From NCBI GenBank assembly GCA_003163855.1, contig PLRJ01000175.1, positions 51,490 through 86,655 on the forward strand: a stretch of 35,166 nt of DNA, written 5' to 3'. The position numbers and the translations under genes were made by a program. The notes under the pieces are model-generated. The model made no database searches and was not told where the DNA came from. It was given only the letters and a program-made list of their open reading frames with translations. This stretch comes from Bryobacterales bacterium (GTDB taxonomy: Bacteria; Acidobacteriota; Terriglobia; Bryobacterales; Bryobacteraceae). Each line of letters starts with the position of its first letter. The stretch's first letter is position 1. Positions 1 through 8,266 of this stretch are shown one piece after another.

Positions 1-527
1 ATCCAATGCCAGTCGAAGTTGTCGGTAATCCAGCCGCCCAGCGTGGGGCCGATGGCCGGCGCAACTACCACCGCCATGCCATAGATGGCGAACGCCTGAC
101 CGCGTTTTTCAGGCGGAAAACTATCGGCCAGAATGGCCTGTTCCGAGGGCTGCAGACCGCCGCCGCCCGCGCCCTGTAAAATGCGGGCGAACAGTAATAA
201 AGGAAGCGTTGGCGCAATGCCGCAAAGGAAAGAGGATGCGGTAAACAGCGCCACGCAGGTCATATAAAAGCGCTTGCGCCCGATGATGGTGGAGAGCCAG
301 CCGGAGACCGGAAGAACAATGGCGCTTGAGACCAGATAGCTGGTCAGCAGCCAGGTAGCCTCCTCGTAAGTTGCGCCGAGCGAACCCGCAATATGAGGCA
401 GCGCCACGTTCGCGATGGAGGTATCGAGCACCTCCATGAACGTTGCAAGCGTCACGGTCAGCGCAACCAGCCAGGGGTTGAACGACGGTTTCCAATCGCG
501 ATGGGCGCCCGGTAACGGTGGTGGCAA
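1..527 (-). CDS. DHA2-family MFS multidrug efflux pump (EmrB/QacA type), N-terminal part
   Basis: This is the inner-membrane drug/proton antiporter of a tripartite efflux system. About 175 codons are visible and the C-terminus lies beyond the left edge. The protein reads from a proline-rich start into NPWLVALTVTLATFMEVLDT, the usual first helix of DHA2 pumps with the conserved acidic D in TM1. Later come GRKRFY (MFS motif A) and LQGAGGGGLQPSEQAIL, a Gly-rich stretch typical of EmrB. The start chosen is TTG at 527-525: GGAG lies 8 bases upstream, and the codon falls 3 bases after the stop of the EmrA-like gene. No ATG is available near the N-terminus. It is the last visible gene of the tolC-emrA-emrB operon, so its substrate is probably a hydrophobic toxicant; the specific substrate cannot be read from sequence. 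Confidence 0.88.
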   Translation of the reverse strand, partial: MPPPLPGAHRDWKPSFNPWLVALTVTLATFMEVLDTSIANVALPHIAGSLGATYEEATWLLTSYLVSSAIVLPVSGWLSTIIGRKRFYMTCVALFTASSFLCGIAPTLPLLLFARILQGAGGGGLQPSEQAILADSFPPEKRGQAFAIYGMAVVVAPAIGPTLGGWITDNFDWHW

Positions 528-530
528 TGG

Positions 531-1781
531 TTAAGCTCCGATGCGAACTTCAGGTTCTACTGACATGCCGGGGCGCAGACGGTCGAGCCCCTTCTGGTCT
601 TTCTTGAATCGGATACGCACCGGAATGCGCTGCACCACTTTCACGTAGTTGCCGGTTGCATTCTCCGGCGGCAGCACGCTCGATATGGCCCCGGTGGATC
701 CGCCGATGGTATCCACGTAGCCTTCCAGATCCTGCTTCGTGGCGTCCACGTGAATGGTAACGCTCTGTTTCGGGCGGATATTTTGCAGCTGGGTTTCTTT
801 AAAATTCGCCGTTACCCAGACGTCATCCACTTGCGCAATGGTCATCAATTGCTGTCCGGCCGCAACGTGCGAGCCAATTTCAGCCGAACGCTTCATAACA
901 ATTCCATCCACCGGCGCCGTGATCTTCGTGTAGCTCAGCTTAAGCTGGGCCTGCTCCACTTGCGTTTGCGCAGTCTCCGCGCTGGCCTGTTCCGATTGCA
1001 CGGTGGCGCGCCTTATCAGCAATTGCGAAGGCCCATTTCTCTTCGCTTGCGAAAGGCGACTGACGGCCGCAGCGGTCTGCGAGCGGCGCTGGTCAACAAT
1101 GCGCGCCGAGGATTGCAGCGCAGCACGGTTTGCCGCCACCGTCGCGGCCATCGCTTTGGCGGTTGTCGCCACCTGATCGAACTCCTGCTGCGAAACCTCT
1201 TCCTTGGCGATCAGGAGCTTATATCGTTCGAGATCAGACTGCGCGCGGGCCAGATTCGCTTCCGATTCCGCCAATTTGGCTTCCGCCGATTCCTGGTCCC
1301 GTTCCGCCGCCGCTTGGCCCGCCTCCGCCGTCGTAACATCAGACTCGGCGGTGGAGATGCTGGTTGAATTTTCTACTTGCGTGATGGGAATGTTGGGCTG
1401 CTGCGCCGACACCATACTGCGCGCCTGCAACAACTGCGCTTTAGCCTGATCGAGTGAGACCTGCAAGTCGCTGGGGTCCAGATCCACCAGCGGCTGCCCT
1501 ACCTTCACGTATTGATTGTCGTCAACATAGACCTTGGTAATGGTTCCGTCAATGCGCGGCGACACCGCATTCAGATGTGCGTCAATTTCCGCATCGTCAG
1601 TTTCTTCAAACTGACGCGCATGCAGCCAGTACAGCACTCCGCCGATGGCCGCCAGAATAAGGACGACAAAAAATATCAGGAACGCCTTGTTGCGCCCCTT
1701 ATTGGCGGGCGGCGGAGGTGCGGGCGTGTTCGTTTCTGTGGGCACGGCGGTGGTTGTCTTCTCTGCTTCCTCTGTTGTCAC
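531..1781 (-). CDS. HlyD/EmrA-type membrane fusion protein of efflux system
   Basis: This is the periplasmic adaptor linking the inner-membrane MFS pump to the outer-membrane channel. It has 416 residues: a Pro/Thr-rich cytoplasmic tail (1-30), one membrane anchor (about 33-53, AFLIFFVVLILAAIGGVLYW), a first biotinyl-lipoyl half (about 60-105, with DGTITKVYVDDNQYVKVGQP), a long Ala/Gln-rich coiled-coil hairpin (about 105-270), a second lipoyl half (KITAPVDGIVMKRSAEIGSHV) and a C-terminal beta-barrel (VWVTANFKETQLQNIRP). This order is standard for EmrA. The start is GTG at 1781 with AGGGAG six bases upstream. It overlaps the upstream TolC-like gene by four bases (GTGA), so translation is probably coupled. 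The family assignment is firm; calling it EmrA rather than another HlyD-type adaptor rests on the DHA2 partner. Confidence 0.93.
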   Translation of the reverse strand: MTTEEAEKTTTAVPTETNTPAPPPPANKGRNKAFLIFFVVLILAAIGGVLYWLHARQFEETDDAEIDAHLNAVSPRIDGTITKVYVDDNQYVKVGQPLVDLDPSDLQVSLDQAKAQLLQARSMVSAQQPNIPITQVENSTSISTAESDVTTAEAGQAAAERDQESAEAKLAESEANLARAQSDLERYKLLIAKEEVSQQEFDQVATTAKAMAATVAANRAALQSSARIVDQRRSQTAAAVSRLSQAKRNGPSQLLIRRATVQSEQASAETAQTQVEQAQLKLSYTKITAPVDGIVMKRSAEIGSHVAAGQQLMTIAQVDDVWVTANFKETQLQNIRPKQSVTIHVDATKQDLEGYVDTIGGSTGAISSVLPPENATGNYVKVVQRIPVRIRFKKDQKGLDRLRPGMSVEPEVRIGA

Positions 1782-3298
1782 GGTTGTCTCCCTTGTGCCA
1801 CTCCGGCAAACGTACTCTCCAATTCCCCGGTGGCGCGCGCCAGTGAAAACCTGGCCAGATTGTAGGAAAAGATGCTAGAAATATAATCGCTCTCGGCGTT
1901 GGCGACTTGTTCCTGCGCTTGCACTACCTCCACCGTGGTCGCGACGCCGGCGGCAAAGCGGTCGCGCGCTTGCGACAGCGTCTCGGCGGCGTAGGTCCGG
2001 TTGCTCTCGGCTAATTTCACTTGGCCCGACGCGGTCTGCAGTTCAATCAGGGCGTTGCGGACGTCCTGCTCCACTTGGCCTTTCTGGTCGTCGAGTTCGG
2101 CTTGCCGCTGATGCAGTGTGGCCTGCGCTTCCTGTATGTCGCCATTCACGCGGCCCCCCTGCCAGATAGGGACGTTAACCGATCCGGTGGCCGCGAAAAC
2201 GCCATGCATGGTGGTTGGGTTCGGACCGGTGACTCCATAGTCTCCATTTATAGATGCGCTGGGCAGCCGTTCCGCGCGCGCCGCGGACAGCGCAAATTCA
2301 GCCGCCTTCACTTGCGCGGCCGACGCCTGCAAATCGGCGCGGTGTGTCAACGCCGCTTGGATGGCGTCGGCAGGCTGCGGGATGGCGGCGGTATTGAATG
2401 ATAGCGGTTCAGAAAGCACCAGCTCACGATCCTGCGGCAGTCCGATAATGCGGGACAGCGCGATCAGCTGCTTCTTGAAGTCGGCCTGCAGCGATAGAAG
2501 ACGCTGTTGTTCAGTTTGCAACTCAACCAGGCTGCGCGTAACATCGATGCGGGCGTTAGTGCCGGCGGCTTTGCGAACTTCCGCCTGGGTATAAATAGCC
2601 TGCGCGTTATCCACCTGCGCTTGTTGCGACGCCACCCGCGCCGCTGTCGCAACCGTTTGCAAATACGATCCGCCAACCGCCAGCACGACCTGTTCGCGTG
2701 CATCTTTGGCCGAGAGCACTGAGGCCCGTTCGCTGGCTTTAGACACTTGCAGATTGCGGCGCGCCACCGGATCATAGATGGATTGACTAAGCGAGCCGGT
2801 CAGCGAAGAGTAATTAAAAGGTCCCACCACGCTGGGAATGGAAAATCCTAGACTGGGCGGCACTTTGAACTGAAATCCATAAGCCGCCAGGTTCACCTGC
2901 TGAACGCTGTCGCTGACGCTGGCTGAAATGTTCGGCATCAGCGCGCTCAACGATTGCAAGCGCCGCGCCCTGGCCGCGCGGGCTGAATCGTTTGCCGAAA
3001 TGGGACCCAAGTTCGATTCCAAGCCGCGCTTAATGGCGAGTGCCATCGTAAGATCGATAGGACCCGCCGGTACATTCGTAGCGGCAACACTGCCAGCATA
3101 GGGGCCGCTTACTTGGACAGAGCTGTTGATGGTAGCGACGCCGGATCCACCGGCACTTTGCTGTGTTGCCACTTGCCGGCCGCCGGAATTACCCGACTCG
3201 GGCAGCTTGGTAGCCATGCTGGACGAGCCTCCTCCGCCGCCTGATGGGAGTTGCGCCCACAGCGGAACCGCGGCCAGCAGCAGAAGCGTTCGTCTCAT
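1778..3298 (-). CDS. TolC-family outer-membrane efflux protein
   Basis: This is the outer-membrane exit duct of the efflux system. It has 506 residues and begins with a short signal peptide (MRRTLLLLAAVPLWAQ), then a Gly/Ser-rich low-complexity stretch to about residue 70. Two OEP repeats follow: the first is marked by AIKRGLESNLGPISANDSARAARAR and the second by ALTHRADLQASAAQVKAAEFALSAARAERLP. The NodT/TolC-like signature GxFAATGSVNVPIWQGGRV and the closing coil with YxxGVATTVEVVQAQEQVANAES are present. The length suits the family. It is first in the minus-strand operon, divergent from tetR with 55 bp between start codons, and the palindromes in that gap lie directly in its leader, so it is very likely TetR-controlled. 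Confidence 0.93.
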   Translation of the reverse strand: MRRTLLLLAAVPLWAQLPSGGGGGSSSMATKLPESGNSGGRQVATQQSAGGSGVATINSSVQVSGPYAGSVAATNVPAGPIDLTMALAIKRGLESNLGPISANDSARAARARRLQSLSALMPNISASVSDSVQQVNLAAYGFQFKVPPSLGFSIPSVVGPFNYSSLTGSLSQSIYDPVARRNLQVSKASERASVLSAKDAREQVVLAVGGSYLQTVATAARVASQQAQVDNAQAIYTQAEVRKAAGTNARIDVTRSLVELQTEQQRLLSLQADFKKQLIALSRIIGLPQDRELVLSEPLSFNTAAIPQPADAIQAALTHRADLQASAAQVKAAEFALSAARAERLPSASINGDYGVTGPNPTTMHGVFAATGSVNVPIWQGGRVNGDIQEAQATLHQRQAELDDQKGQVEQDVRNALIELQTASGQVKLAESNRTYAAETLSQARDRFAAGVATTVEVVQAQEQVANAESDYISSIFSYNLARFSLARATGELESTFAGVAQGRQP

Positions 3299-3305
3299 AA
3301 ATCTC

Positions 3306-3341
3306 GTACATCAATGTACCATATTTCGTACATTTATGTAT
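3306..3341. promoter_or_regulatory. Tandem palindromic operator-like sites between tolC-like and tetR genes
   Basis: Two near-identical 14-bp palindromes are visible. Site 1 (3306-3319) is GTACAT-CA-ATGTAC. Site 2 (3328-3341) is GTACAT-TT-ATGTAT. Their centres are 22 bp apart, about two helical turns, so two dimers would sit on the same face of the DNA. They fill the gap between the divergent efflux operon and the TetR gene, and site 2 runs into a TATAAT box. This fits autoregulation plus repression of the efflux operon by the adjacent TetR protein. The palindromes are seen directly; the binding protein is inferred. Confidence 0.75.
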
Positions 3342-3346
3342 ATAAT
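3341..3346 (+). promoter_or_regulatory. Consensus -10 box (TATAAT) of tetR promoter
   Basis: A perfect TATAAT lies 7 bases before the ATG at 3354. The expected transcription start falls at about 3353-3354, which would give a leaderless tetR mRNA. No convincing -35 box is visible at 16-18 bp spacing. The box abuts operator site 2, so repressor bound there would block polymerase. Confidence 0.5.
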
Positions 3347-3353
3347 CGTGGAC

Positions 3354-3974
3354 ATGAGAGCGCAGGGTGCTATCGCCGCGCCCAACAAGCATCAGCAACG
3401 AACTGAAGTTACGCGGCAAAAGCTTCTCGGCGCCGCCTTGCGGGTATTCGCCCGTGACGGATTTGAAGCTTCACGCATCGAAGACATCGCAGCGGAGGCG
3501 GGCCACAGCCGCGGAGCCTTCTATGCCAACTTCAACACGAAGGAAGATCTGTTCCTGGCATTATTGGAGCAGCAGGCAAGCAAGCGAATCGGCGAGTTGC
3601 AGGCGGCTATTGCCGGAATTGACAATCGCAAGCAGCGCCTGATCAAAATGCGCCAATTCTACCTGGGAAGCGCCACCAATCGTCAGTGGGCCATGTTGAC
3701 GCTGGAATTCAAGCTTTACGCCTTGCGGCACAGCCGCAAACGCGCCAGGCTGGCAGCCGCCCACCAGCGCATTCGCGAATCGCTGCACTTGGAACTGATG
3801 AGCCATTTGAACGATAGCTATTTAGGCAGAGAACTGAAAGAGAACGCGATCAAGGTGCTGTTAGAGGTGTTGTTAACGGGCCTGGTTCTGGAGCACTCGT
3901 ACGATCCCAAACGCGTGCCGGCCGAGGAGTTGACCAATTTACTTGGACGTATGTTCGATTTCCTGACTGAATAA
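3354..3974 (+). CDS. TetR/AcrR-family transcriptional repressor of the efflux operon
   Basis: This is a 206-residue one-component regulator. The N-terminal helix-turn-helix domain (about 18-65) is canonical: TRQKLLGAALRVFARDGFEA, then SRIEDIAAEAGHSRGAFYAN, then FNTKEDLFLALLEQQ. The C-terminal all-helical part would bind ligand and dimerise. An open frame extends upstream to 3126, but it would run back through the operators and into the tolC-like gene. ATG 3354 is preferred because it gives a usual 17-residue lead into the HTH and lies 7 bases after a perfect -10 box. ATG 3336 is the alternative start. Divergent placement and the two palindromes make control of the efflux genes and itself the most likely role. 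Confidence 0.92.
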   Translation: MRAQGAIAAPNKHQQRTEVTRQKLLGAALRVFARDGFEASRIEDIAAEAGHSRGAFYANFNTKEDLFLALLEQQASKRIGELQAAIAGIDNRKQRLIKMRQFYLGSATNRQWAMLTLEFKLYALRHSRKRARLAAAHQRIRESLHLELMSHLNDSYLGRELKENAIKVLLEVLLTGLVLEHSYDPKRVPAEELTNLLGRMFDFLTE

Positions 3975-4193
3975 GCCAAGCAGAAATCTGATCACAGCCG
4001 ACAGGGGCATCCCATGAATGAGTTTGGCATGGACAACTAACTAACTAATTCCCGTCTGTCTTTTCCTAGCTTAAAAGCCATTTTGCAACCGGGAGAACCG
4101 AGCTTAAGGCCGGAATCTTTGTTCGACTCTAAAGAGTGTCTAGGTAACCACAGGCACCAATAGTCAGGAGTCCATTTCGACTCAGATAAGCGC

Positions 4194-6698
4194 CTAATGC
4201 AAATGACTCTCCACATCGCGTACCCAGTCCGGCCGCTTTAAAACCTCGCGCGGCTTGCTGCCATCCGGTGGTCCAATGATGCCATCTTTCTGCATCATGT
4301 CGAGTATCCGCGCCGCCCGCCCATAACCCAAACGAAGCCGCCGCTGCAACGTAGAAGTGGAAGCTTTCCCCGCTTCCAGAACCACTCGCAAAGCATCTTC
4401 ATACATCGGGTCCTGGGCCCCGTCGAAAGCCTCCGCCTCTTCGATCTCCGCCTCTCCATCCTCCGACGGCGGCGTCAGCAGAAAGCTTTCGTCATATTCA
4501 GGCGTTGCTTGCTTCTTCCAGAAGTCCACTACTTCGTTTGTTTCGGCCTCAGTCACATAAGCGCCATGAACGCGGCTCAGCCGCGACGAACCCGGCGGCA
4601 GGAACATCATGTCGCCCTTGCCGAGTAAATGCTCCGCGCCCATGCTGTCGAGGACCGTACGGGAATCCACGCGCGTAGCCACCCGGAAACTAATGCGCGA
4701 AGGGAAATTAGCCTTGATCAGGCCTGTGATTACATCGACGCTGGGCCGCTGTGTTGCCAGCACCAGATGCATGCCGACCGCGCGCGCCATCTGCGCCAGC
4801 CGAGTAATGCATTCTTCCACGTTCTGCCGCTCCAACATCATAAGGTCGGCTAACTCATCAATCAGGATCAGCACGAAAGGCAACGGCTTAAGATCTTCAT
4901 CATTCTCCGAATCTTCAAACAGGCTGCGCGGTTCCGCCTTCAGCAGCGCCATTTTACGGTTGTATTGATCGATGTTGCGCACGCCCTGCGCCGCCAGCAA
5001 TTTCAGCCGCCGCTCCATCTCAAGAACGGCATTGCGAAGCGCGTTAGTCGCTTTCTTCGGCTCGGTGATCACCGGCGTCAGCAAATGCGGTATGCCTTCG
5101 TAAATGCCGAGTTCCACGCGCTTGGGGTCCACCATGATCATCCGGACCTGATCGGGAGTCGCCTTATAAAGGAACGACATGATCATGGCATTCAGCATCA
5201 CGCTCTTGCCCGATCCGGTAGAACCCGCGATCAACAGGTGCGGCATGGTCTCGAGCGTGGCGACCTTTATGCGCCCGTTGATATCCTTGCCCATCGCAAT
5301 CGTCATCTTGGAAGGCGAATCAATAAACTCAGGGGATTCCAGAATCGCTCGGAGGCTGATCACTTCGCGGCGTGTGTTCGGAACTTCGATTCCAACGGTG
5401 GATTTGCCGGGTATGCGCTCGATAAGAATGGACTCGGCCTGCAGACCCAGGCAAAGGTCCTCGGAAAGCGTCGTGATCCGGCTGTACTTAATGCCCGCCT
5501 CCGGCTTGAACTCAAACGTAGTAACAACCGGCCCGGGATTGATTTGCACAACCGAGCCCCGAACGTTGAACTCCTCAAGTTTCGATTTGATGCGGCTTGC
5601 GACTTCTTTCAGTTCGAAGCTGTCATAGCCGCCGCCTTCCGGGATAGCGTTCAGGAGGCTGGTCGGAGGCAGTTCGTAAGCACGGCGACGGCGAACCGGC
5701 TGCGCATCCGATTCGAACGCCTCGGTAAATGTCGTCGCAGGTGCCAGTTCCGGCTCAAGCTCCGCCACGAACGCCGGCGTCTGCGGCCGCGGCGCAGTAT
5801 CCGCTAACGTGCGAATAGGAATGTCGGTTTCTTCGCCAGTTTCCTCGTCAGGCATGTCGAACGGCGGCGTCTCGGCGTCAGTTGCCTTCGCCACAGTCTT
5901 CTCAGCAATCGGCTCCGCCGCCGGTTGCATCGACATTACCGCTTCCGTCTTCAGATAGTCGCCAGCGGCGGGCACCGGGATAGCCGACTTCCGGCGCCGC
6001 GGATTAGCCGTTTCGGTCTCGGCTTCAGGCGTCACGGGTTTGGCAGTGCGCCGGGCAGCTCGTTCGGCGGCGCGCAATTTGGCCGCTTCTATGGCGCGCT
6101 CACGCCGCTCCTGACTCGCTATTCGCCAGCCCTCACTCATCTGGTTCCACTTGGCAATCGGACCGGCAAGCCAGCGCATCAGGGTTGAGGCTTCAAACGT
6201 TGAGGCAAAATACAAAGCAATGATTCCGGCGGCGGCCGTAATGAGGGCAGCGCCCAGCAGGTTGAACCTTGCAGTAAGGAAATCAGCAAGCACCAATCCC
6301 ACCAGTCCGCTAGGCCGGACCGTGCCGCCAATCAGCCAGTGCTTTGGAAACAAACCACATCCCGTGGATAGGCAGAACCACAAAGCGAAGCTGCCAACGA
6401 TACGGAACCATGCGCTTTCAATCGCCGACGAGCGGATCCACTTCCAGCCCAAAGCGCCAATATGAAGCGGCAGCAGGAAAACGCTCAGCCCGAATATCTG
6501 GAGAAAAAGGTCAGCCCAGCGCGCCCCAAAAGGCCCCAGCAGGTTGTGCGTGTGCTTGATACCAGTGGCCGTGTTCCACGAAGGGTCGGCCGAGGAATAG
6601 GACAAAAGACACAGCCAGGCAGCCAGGCTGAGCAAAAGCAATAAACTACCCACGGCCTCATTGAGCCGGGTGTGTTGCGTCGGAGAGAGAAAACTCAT
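4194..6698 (-). CDS. ftsK: FtsK/SpoIIIE-family DNA translocase
   Basis: This septum-located, ATP-driven DNA pump clears the chromosome terminus during division and works with XerCD at dif. It has 834 residues. Four or five N-terminal membrane helices (about 15-185) are followed by an Arg/Glu/Pro-rich linker (about 185-350) that is shorter than in E. coli FtsK. The alpha/beta motor domain carries Walker A GSTGSGKS (about 487-494) and Walker B LILIDELADLMM (about 605-616), with LATQRPSVDVITGLIKANFPSRI after it. The C-terminal winged-helix gamma domain (about 765-825, starting MYEDALRVVLEAGKASTSTL) would read KOPS sequences. The gene ends opposite tetR, with 219 bp between them and no clear terminator. 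Upstream it is divergent from pyruvate kinase. Confidence 0.97.
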   Translation of the reverse strand: MSFLSPTQHTRLNEAVGSLLLLLSLAAWLCLLSYSSADPSWNTATGIKHTHNLLGPFGARWADLFLQIFGLSVFLLPLHIGALGWKWIRSSAIESAWFRIVGSFALWFCLSTGCGLFPKHWLIGGTVRPSGLVGLVLADFLTARFNLLGAALITAAAGIIALYFASTFEASTLMRWLAGPIAKWNQMSEGWRIASQERRERAIEAAKLRAAERAARRTAKPVTPEAETETANPRRRKSAIPVPAAGDYLKTEAVMSMQPAAEPIAEKTVAKATDAETPPFDMPDEETGEETDIPIRTLADTAPRPQTPAFVAELEPELAPATTFTEAFESDAQPVRRRRAYELPPTSLLNAIPEGGGYDSFELKEVASRIKSKLEEFNVRGSVVQINPGPVVTTFEFKPEAGIKYSRITTLSEDLCLGLQAESILIERIPGKSTVGIEVPNTRREVISLRAILESPEFIDSPSKMTIAMGKDINGRIKVATLETMPHLLIAGSTGSGKSVMLNAMIMSFLYKATPDQVRMIMVDPKRVELGIYEGIPHLLTPVITEPKKATNALRNAVLEMERRLKLLAAQGVRNIDQYNRKMALLKAEPRSLFEDSENDEDLKPLPFVLILIDELADLMMLERQNVEECITRLAQMARAVGMHLVLATQRPSVDVITGLIKANFPSRISFRVATRVDSRTVLDSMGAEHLLGKGDMMFLPPGSSRLSRVHGAYVTEAETNEVVDFWKKQATPEYDESFLLTPPSEDGEAEIEEAEAFDGAQDPMYEDALRVVLEAGKASTSTLQRRLRLGYGRAARILDMMQKDGIIGPPDGSKPREVLKRPDWVRDVESHLH

Positions 6699-6840
6699 CC
6701 AATACGCGAGAAGAAAACCAGAGCACCTTTATTATTGCAAATTCAGCGGCGGCTAAATGCGAAGCGACATACCCGGGAAACACTCGAAGCGCCATAATTG
6801 AGGATGGGCGTCTCCTTTTCGCCGCCTCACCAAACTCCAA

Positions 6841-8262
6841 ATGCGCGCAACCAAAATAGTAGCTACTTTAGGACCATCCACGGATCCTGATCCGGTGATG
6901 CGGAGCCTGTTCGATGCGGGGGTGGATGTTTTCCGCCTCAACGCCTCGCATGGCACTCAGGCCGACCACGCGCGTCGCATCAAGATGGTTCGTGACCTGT
7001 CTGCCGAATACAAAACATTCCCGGGCATTCTGCTCGATCTGCAGGGGCCGAAAATCCGCCTGGGAACATTTAAGGACGGGCCGTGTCTTCTGGAAGAGAA
7101 AGCCGTCTTCACCATCACCACCGTACCCACCGATGGGACGCCTGACATCGCGTCCACCAGCTATGTCGATTTCGCGCGCGACGTGAAGAGCGGCGATCCG
7201 GTTCTGATTGCCGATGGTACGGTTCAATTGCGGGTGCTGGAATCGGATGGTGTGGCCGCTCGGTGTGTTGTGGTTAGCGGCGGCATGGTAAGCGACCGCA
7301 AAGGCATTAACCTGCCCGGCGTCCAGATCAGCACGCCGTCGATGTCAAAAAAAGATGTGGCTGACGCGCACTTTGGAATCGAGCAGGGTGTGGACTTCTT
7401 CGCGCTTTCCTTTGTCCGTCAGGCGCGCGATGTTCTGCGCCTGCGGCACCTGTTAGAAGAGCAGGATGCCAAGCAGCCGATTGTGGCCAAGATTGAAAAG
7501 CCGGAAGCATGGGAGAACCTGGATTCCATTCTCGACGAATGCGACGGTGTCATGGTGGCGCGCGGCGATTTGGGTGTCGAAATGGCGCTTGAGAAAGTGC
7601 CCGCTATCCAGAAAACCATTATTGAAAAGGCCCGGGCACGCGGTAAGTTCTCGATCACTGCTACCCAGATGCTGGAATCGATGATTGAAAATCCGCTGCC
7701 GACTCGCGCCGAGGTAAGCGACGTAGCCAATGCCATTCACGATGGCACCAGCGCCGTCATGTTATCGGCCGAAACTTCCGCCGGCAAACATCCTATAGAC
7801 GCAGTACGTGTTATGTCGCGCATCGCCATCGAAACAGAATCGTCCGTGGCACGCAAGGGCTTTTCCAATGGCTGGAATCGCGATGAGCGTGCTATCCCGG
7901 AGATTATCGCGGACGCCGCGTACCATTGCTCGCGCATTGCCGGCGTGGTGGCGCTAGCGGTTGGAACCACCAGCGGGTCATCGGCCCGAATGCTGGCCCG
8001 TTACCGCCCGCCCGTGCCCATCTACGCTTTTACATCAAGCGAGGCGGTCGCCCGCCAGTTAGCCGTCATTTATGGCGTGCGCGCGATTGTGTCGCCCGTT
8101 ATGTCTTCAACCGACAACATGCTGCAGCAGATGGAACACACATTGATTGAACAGAAGTACGTAGCGCCAGGCGAGAAAATCGTCTTCGTGGCTGGCCAGC
8201 CCGTGGGCATGCGCGGCTCCACAAATATGCTGAAGCTTCACAGCATTAGCGGCATATCTTAA
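6841..8262 (+). CDS. pyk: Pyruvate kinase
   Basis: It converts phosphoenolpyruvate and ADP to pyruvate and ATP, the last step of glycolysis. It has 473 residues, the usual bacterial length. The N-terminus reads RATKIVATLGPSTDP, followed by FRLNASHGT. The catalytic lysine region is PIVAKIEKPEAWENLD (about 213-228), the metal-binding region is MVARGDLGVEM (about 237-247), and the active-site signature SITATQMLESMIENPLPTRAE leads into DGTSAVMLSAETSAGKHP. The C-terminal regulatory domain begins near residue 345. No good Shine-Dalgarno sequence is visible before ATG 6841. The ferrochelatase gene starts 4 bases after the stop, so the two are probably co-transcribed. Confidence 0.98.
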   Translation: MRATKIVATLGPSTDPDPVMRSLFDAGVDVFRLNASHGTQADHARRIKMVRDLSAEYKTFPGILLDLQGPKIRLGTFKDGPCLLEEKAVFTITTVPTDGTPDIASTSYVDFARDVKSGDPVLIADGTVQLRVLESDGVAARCVVVSGGMVSDRKGINLPGVQISTPSMSKKDVADAHFGIEQGVDFFALSFVRQARDVLRLRHLLEEQDAKQPIVAKIEKPEAWENLDSILDECDGVMVARGDLGVEMALEKVPAIQKTIIEKARARGKFSITATQMLESMIENPLPTRAEVSDVANAIHDGTSAVMLSAETSAGKHPIDAVRVMSRIAIETESSVARKGFSNGWNRDERAIPEIIADAAYHCSRIAGVVALAVGTTSGSSARMLARYRPPVPIYAFTSSEAVARQLAVIYGVRAIVSPVMSSTDNMLQQMEHTLIEQKYVAPGEKIVFVAGQPVGMRGSTNMLKLHSISGIS

Positions 8263-8266
8263 ACGG

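Noticed and set aside
750..1367. Plus-strand open frame of 205 codons
   Set aside because: Antisense to the EmrA coiled coil; Arg/Leu low-complexity product.
3126..3353. Upstream extension of the tetR frame
   Set aside because: It would run through the operators and 170 bases into the tolC-like gene, and adds no TetR-like sequence.
4110..4140. GTTCGACTC resembling a tRNA T-loop, next to an ACTCT-AA-AGAGT inverted repeat
   Set aside because: The T-stem does not pair, and no acceptor stem or D-arm is present at tRNA spacing, so it is not a tRNA; the short repeat has no T-run and is a weak terminator at best.
4965..5807. Plus-strand open frame of 280 codons inside the ftsK region
   Set aside because: Antisense to ftsK, rich in Arg/His as expected for a GC-driven shadow, and with no domain motif.
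6699..6840. CATAAT at 6793-6798 as a pyk -10 box
   Set aside because: No acceptable -35 box at 15-19 bp spacing, so the promoter is left unassigned.
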